A stretch of 8,842 bases of DNA from contig DATCZS010000109.1 in NCBI GenBank assembly GCA_036525795.1, forward strand, positions 1 through 8,842, written 5' to 3'. A model generated the notes under the pieces. The model was not told the DNA's origin. It did not search any database and saw nothing but the letters and a program-made list of their open reading frames with translations. Positions 5,714 to 8,842 of the stretch are shown here, in pieces. Within the stretch, counting starts at the first letter, position 1. Every line of letters starts with the position of its first letter. A program made the translations under genes and the position numbers. This stretch comes from DATCZS01 sp036525795. Its GTDB lineage: Bacteria; Actinomycetota; Acidimicrobiia; Spongiisociales; ZC4RG35.

Positions 5714-7207
5714 TCAACAGAGACCGTCGGGAACGCTGTCGGCATCTCCGTTCTCCGAGCACTCGTTGCCTGTGTACCGGTCTGCGGCCGCCACCGTGTC
5801 ATCCCAAAGGCCGACGTGTGAGTTACTGCGAACGACATTCGCGGTGAAGGTGTTACCGCCGGTTGCGGCTTCCGTGTGTGCCCCTTTGGAGTTGTGGTGA
5901 AGAATGTTCTCCACGAACTGGTTGTTCCTGGCACCACCGAAGACCGCTATGCCCACCCCGCCGCTTGACACTTCGTTTCCGATGAAGAGGTTGCCGCTCG
6001 ATGACCGTTCAAGCCCAATACTGAACCATTGCGTGGCACCGGTCACTGTGTTGCCTTCAAATCGGTTGTCGTCTGAGTTGGTCAGCCAGAAACCGCTTCC
6101 CCCGCCCTGGACCGCGTTGCCCACGAATCGGCTTCCCTTGGTGTAGCCCACCTGGAAGCCCGATCCCCGGTTGTTCGCAGCCGTGTTTCCTTCGATGGTC
6201 ACATCGCTGACGGACTGTTCGAAGAGGAACCCGATCTCGTTGCCGTTTGCGGTCGAAGCCGAGATTTGCGTCCCGGATGTTCCGTTCACCAGGTAGAAAC
6301 CGATGCGATTCGCGGTCGCGGACACTCCTGTGACCACAACATTCCGTGAGCCGCCAAGTCCGACGGCAGTATTGAACCCCGAGACTTGACAATTGCTGAG
6401 CATCGCACCGTCCTGGGCGGATATGCCGACACCGTGGGCCGATCCGATTCCTTGGATTGTCGCACCCCGGCAATCGAGTTCGCTGTCCGATGCGACCATG
6501 ACACCGACATCCGACCCCCGGACTTTCAGGTCTTCGATGGCCACCCCCTGACCGGACACTCCGACCGCCACCCGCGCACCGACAACGACGCATCCTCTGA
6601 GTGTCGACCCCTCAGAAAGGAGGACTCCGACTCGTTCCCCGGTGATCGAATGGTCCCCACAGTCAAGTGTGACATCTGGAGCCACCAACACGGTCCCGTA
6701 GGTGTCACCAGTGAGGATGTAGTCCTCGACCGCTGCAGCAGAGATTCCTTCCGGCAACTCCGAGGAATCGGTCACCCAGCCGACGACCACTGATTCGGAG
6801 GCCGTCCCCGCGACAAGAAACGGAGCCGTGAGCACGACGACGGAGAGCGGCGCCGAAACCACCGCGGCCAGCCACCACCAAGTCCGGCCTGAATCCTCCG
6901 TAATCGGACCGGTGTTTTCCTCATTCCTTCTCGAGCTGGCCTCGAATGCCAGGTATGCCGGGGCCGCCACCACAGCCCCGCCGATCAGACTCCCGAAGAG
7001 GGCGTATACACCGATCATCTCCTCGTCGGCCTCACCAAACAGCATGCTTCCGATTCCGGACGCGAAGTAACCGGCTACAGCACCAAGAGTCCACAACACA
7101 CCGACCAAGAGCGGCCAACCCCGCCCGCGGTTGCTCTCCTCGGCCCGCTTGGCCATCCGGCGAACAACACCCGCCACCACTACGACCGTGACAACAATCT
7201 CGCGCAC
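5714..7207 (-). CDS. Membrane-anchored right-handed beta-helix protein (NosD/PbH1-like repeats)
   Basis: This 497-residue protein has an N-terminal membrane part and a C-terminal parallel beta-helix. The start GTG 7207 has GGTGAGG five bases upstream; ATG 7156 (residue 18) is the alternative. Hydrophobic helices are seen at about 31-57, 63-88 and 109-134. The first 15 residues are also hydrophobic, but short. Basic residues at 16-29 and 93-94, against acidic ones at 59-63, favour N-inside, placing the beta-helix outside the cell. From about residue 165 to 490 runs a series of repeats of about 20-25 residues rich in Gly, Asn and Val, for example VTLDCGDHSITG, NRFEGNTVTG, NLFIGNEVSSG, NQFVENILHHN and NTFTANVVRSN. 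This is the PbH1/NosD pattern found in polysaccharide-acting and surface proteins. Catalytic residues cannot be assigned from sequence alone. It is transcribed divergently from the cyclase gene. Confidence 0.8.
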   Translation of the reverse strand: MREIVVTVVVVAGVVRRMAKRAEESNRGRGWPLLVGVLWTLGAVAGYFASGIGSMLFGEADEEMIGVYALFGSLIGGAVVAAPAYLAFEASSRRNEENTGPITEDSGRTWWWLAAVVSAPLSVVVLTAPFLVAGTASESVVVGWVTDSSELPEGISAAAVEDYILTGDTYGTVLVAPDVTLDCGDHSITGERVGVLLSEGSTLRGCVVVGARVAVGVSGQGVAIEDLKVRGSDVGVMVASDSELDCRGATIQGIGSAHGVGISAQDGAMLSNCQVSGFNTAVGLGGSRNVVVTGVSATANRIGFYLVNGTSGTQISASTANGNEIGFLFEQSVSDVTIEGNTAANNRGSGFQVGYTKGSRFVGNAVQGGGSGFWLTNSDDNRFEGNTVTGATQWFSIGLERSSSGNLFIGNEVSSGGVGIAVFGGARNNQFVENILHHNSKGAHTEAATGGNTFTANVVRSNSHVGLWDDTVAAADRYTGNECSENGDADSVPDGLC

Positions 7208-7252
7208 GGAAACCTCACCGCGAACTCTGGCTCGACTGTGGCTCTGAACCTA

Positions 7253-7274
7253 CCCCTCCGGCGCGTCGGAGGGG
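7253..7274. repeat. Perfect 8-bp inverted repeat in the divergent intergenic region
   Basis: CCCCTCCG (7253-7260), loop GCGCGT (7261-7266), CGGAGGGG (7267-7274) forms a perfect GC-rich hairpin. It lies 46 bases upstream of the beta-helix start and about 195 bases upstream of the cyclase start. Between divergent genes it cannot be an ordinary end-of-gene terminator. It could be a leader hairpin or attenuator of the beta-helix transcript, or an operator for a dimeric regulator. Confidence 0.5.
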
Positions 7275-7468
7275 CGACACGGCAACGCAGCCGAAGGTCG
7301 CCTCCTGACGCGCAGCGTCCACCCTCGCATTTCGCCCTCCCCCAAGCGCCGCTGTCGGGCGAGATGGGTCCCCCACCCGCCCGGCGATTTCTGCGTCCCC
7401 GGGTGTCGATTCCCCCTGGGTACACCGGCCCCTAGACATCCACCGTGGCCTCACGCATCGTCTGTCCA

Positions 7469-8842
7469 ATGAGCGAGCGGCCGTCGGGGACGGTGACGTT
7501 CCTGACCACGGACATCGAAGGGTCAACCCGACTGTGGCAGACCCACCACGAGGCGATGAAGACCGCCCTCGCCGACCACGACCGGCTGGTCCGCACCGCC
7601 ATCGAAACCCACGGCGGCTACGTGTTCTCCACGGCCGGGGACTCGTTTTGGGCGGCGTTCACCCATCCGGTCGATGCTGCTCTCGCCGCCCTCGACACCC
7701 ACCAGGCGATCACCGGCCACGACTGGGGTGACATCGGGGGTCTGAAGGTTCGGGCCGCCCTCGACACCGGCCTGGCCGACGAACGGGCCGGCGACTACTT
7801 CGGACCGCCGCTGAACCGGGCATCCCGGATCATGAAACACGCCCACGGCGGCGACACCTTGTGTTCGCACACCACCGCCGACCTGTTGAAACACGACCTT
7901 CCCCTCGGATATCAGGTGGCCAAGGTGGGACGCAGACGGCTGCGAGACGTAGAAGAGACCGAAACCCTGGATCGGATCTCCACCACGAGCGACACCACCC
8001 GACCCACCCGCTGGATTCCAGCCGCCGCCGTGGTTGCGGTGGTTGCCGCTGTCGGGGTGGGCTCGTGGGCGACCAGTGGTGGCGGTGACGGCACGACCAC
8101 CACCACCGTTGATCCGACCATCTCCGAGACCCCCACGTCGAGCGGGAACGATCCGACCGGCGGCATCCTGTGGAGCGTCCCGGTCGGTGACATCGTTGCC
8201 GGACCGCTCATTCTCGGCGACATGGTGGTCACCGCCACCAACAACTCGGTCAGCACATTGGACTTGGCCAACGGCAACCTGCTGTGGGAACTCGACGGCT
8301 TCGACCGGGTCCGCACCCTCGACACGGACGGCGACTACCTGTTCGTCACCTCGGTCGAGCGACTCGACGTGATCCATCCGAGCACCGGCGTCCTCGTCCC
8401 CCGCTGCGGGTTCCACCTGCCAGTCACGTTCGCCCGCACCAACGTGACCGAGGGTGACATCCACATCATGACTGGTTCGTTGTATCGGGTCGTCACCAAC
8501 CCCGGTGGACAACGCTGCCACGGTCCGGTGATCGAGAACGCCGGGACGATGTCGGGTCTCGACCCGACCGCCGGACCGGTCCACACGGGCCGGGTGGTGG
8601 TGGCTGCCGACGCCGTGGGTGTGTACGCCTTTGACCCCGCCACCCTCGACCTGCTCTGGCGCGACCCAAATCGATCTGAGCCAGCTATCACCGTGCACCC
8701 GCCGTCCCTGGTCGCCGACGACCACGAAGAGAGGGTCCGCACCAACGCCACAGCTTCCACCCTGGTCGCCCTCACCGACGACACCGGAATCCTGGTCGTC
8801 CTCGAAGCCACAGGCGATGGGGTCCGCCCTGTTCCGCTCCCG
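7469..8842 (+). CDS. Class III nucleotidyl cyclase - TM helix - PQQ-like beta-propeller protein, 3' end outside window
   Basis: The frame is open for 458 codons from ATG 7469 to the last base, so the protein is incomplete. GTG 7445 could add eight residues; neither start has a good ribosome site. Residues 7-165 form a class III adenylate/guanylate cyclase domain, expected to make a cyclic nucleotide from ATP or GTP in the cytosol. TDIEGSTRLW supplies metal ligand Asp15, STAGDSFWAAF supplies Asp58, and GDYFGPPLNRASR supplies Asp109, Asn116 and Arg120. Ser54 stands where the substrate-specifying Lys is normally found. Residues 182-201 (WIPAAAVVAVVAAVGVGSWA) form one membrane helix, followed by a spacer with five Thr in a row (209-213). 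From about 232 on, PQQ-like propeller blades follow (ILWSVPVGD, TLDLANGNLLWELDG, AFDPATLDLLWRDP), predicted outside the cell. An extracellular propeller controlling or scaffolding an internal cyclase is a reasonable inference; its ligand is unknown. Confidence 0.85.
   Translation, partial: MSERPSGTVTFLTTDIEGSTRLWQTHHEAMKTALADHDRLVRTAIETHGGYVFSTAGDSFWAAFTHPVDAALAALDTHQAITGHDWGDIGGLKVRAALDTGLADERAGDYFGPPLNRASRIMKHAHGGDTLCSHTTADLLKHDLPLGYQVAKVGRRRLRDVEETETLDRISTTSDTTRPTRWIPAAAVVAVVAAVGVGSWATSGGGDGTTTTTVDPTISETPTSSGNDPTGGILWSVPVGDIVAGPLILGDMVVTATNNSVSTLDLANGNLLWELDGFDRVRTLDTDGDYLFVTSVERLDVIHPSTGVLVPRCGFHLPVTFARTNVTEGDIHIMTGSLYRVVTNPGGQRCHGPVIENAGTMSGLDPTAGPVHTGRVVVAADAVGVYAFDPATLDLLWRDPNRSEPAITVHPPSLVADDHEERVRTNATASTLVALTDDTGILVVLEATGDGVRPVPLP

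Noticed and set aside
7523..8725. Minus-strand open frame of 400 codons
   Set aside because: It is the antisense shadow of the cyclase-propeller gene, with low-complexity Gly/Val/Asp content.
1..8842. CRISPR array, retron, tRNA or rRNA
   Set aside because: No regularly spaced direct repeats, no reverse transcriptase motif and no recognisable tRNA or rRNA segment were seen on either strand.

Overview
The window is GC-rich throughout. It carries a DUF222/13E12-type HNH endonuclease tail, several lipoproteins whose lipobox is followed by a Thr/Ser/Pro-rich spacer, and GTG starts beside ATG starts. Together these suggest an actinobacterium (Actinomycetota), possibly of the Acidimicrobiia type. 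That assignment is inferred from style and family content; no marker gene is present. I see no rRNA, tRNA, CRISPR array or intact insertion sequence.

Layout. The left edge (2-121, +) is the C-terminal end of an HNH endonuclease. After a 360-base gap with two DNA dyads comes a complete plus-strand gene for a BMP/PnrA-type substrate-binding lipoprotein (482-1654), with no permease or ATPase gene beside it. A minus-strand block follows. In its direction of transcription it holds: a membrane-anchored right-handed beta-helix protein (7207-5714); a possible tiny membrane protein (5589-5452); an APH-family small-molecule kinase resembling hygromycin-B kinases (5326-4319); an unidentified 142-residue protein that looks N-terminally truncated (4090-3662); a lipoprotein with two tandem thioredoxin-like domains (3291-2251); and a short HTH-containing reading frame, probably a remnant (2195-1845). 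The gaps between these genes are 55 to 370 bases, so most are probably transcribed separately.

At the right edge, divergent from the beta-helix gene, a long plus-strand gene starts at 7469 and is still open at the last base. It encodes a class III nucleotidyl cyclase domain, one transmembrane helix, a Thr-rich spacer and a PQQ-like beta-propeller. This is the largest and most informative gene in the window.

Theme. Most products are predicted to sit at the cell envelope: a substrate-binding lipoprotein, a double-thioredoxin lipoprotein, a membrane-tethered beta-helix and a membrane-spanning cyclase with an outside propeller. The cyclase and beta-helix genes share one divergent intergenic region with a perfect 8-bp hairpin, so joint control is possible. 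No gene set here amounts to a known operon or defence system. The most unusual points are the cyclase architecture with a substituted substrate-specifying lysine, the thioredoxin duplication with one dead active site, and the altered catalytic loop of the APH-like kinase.
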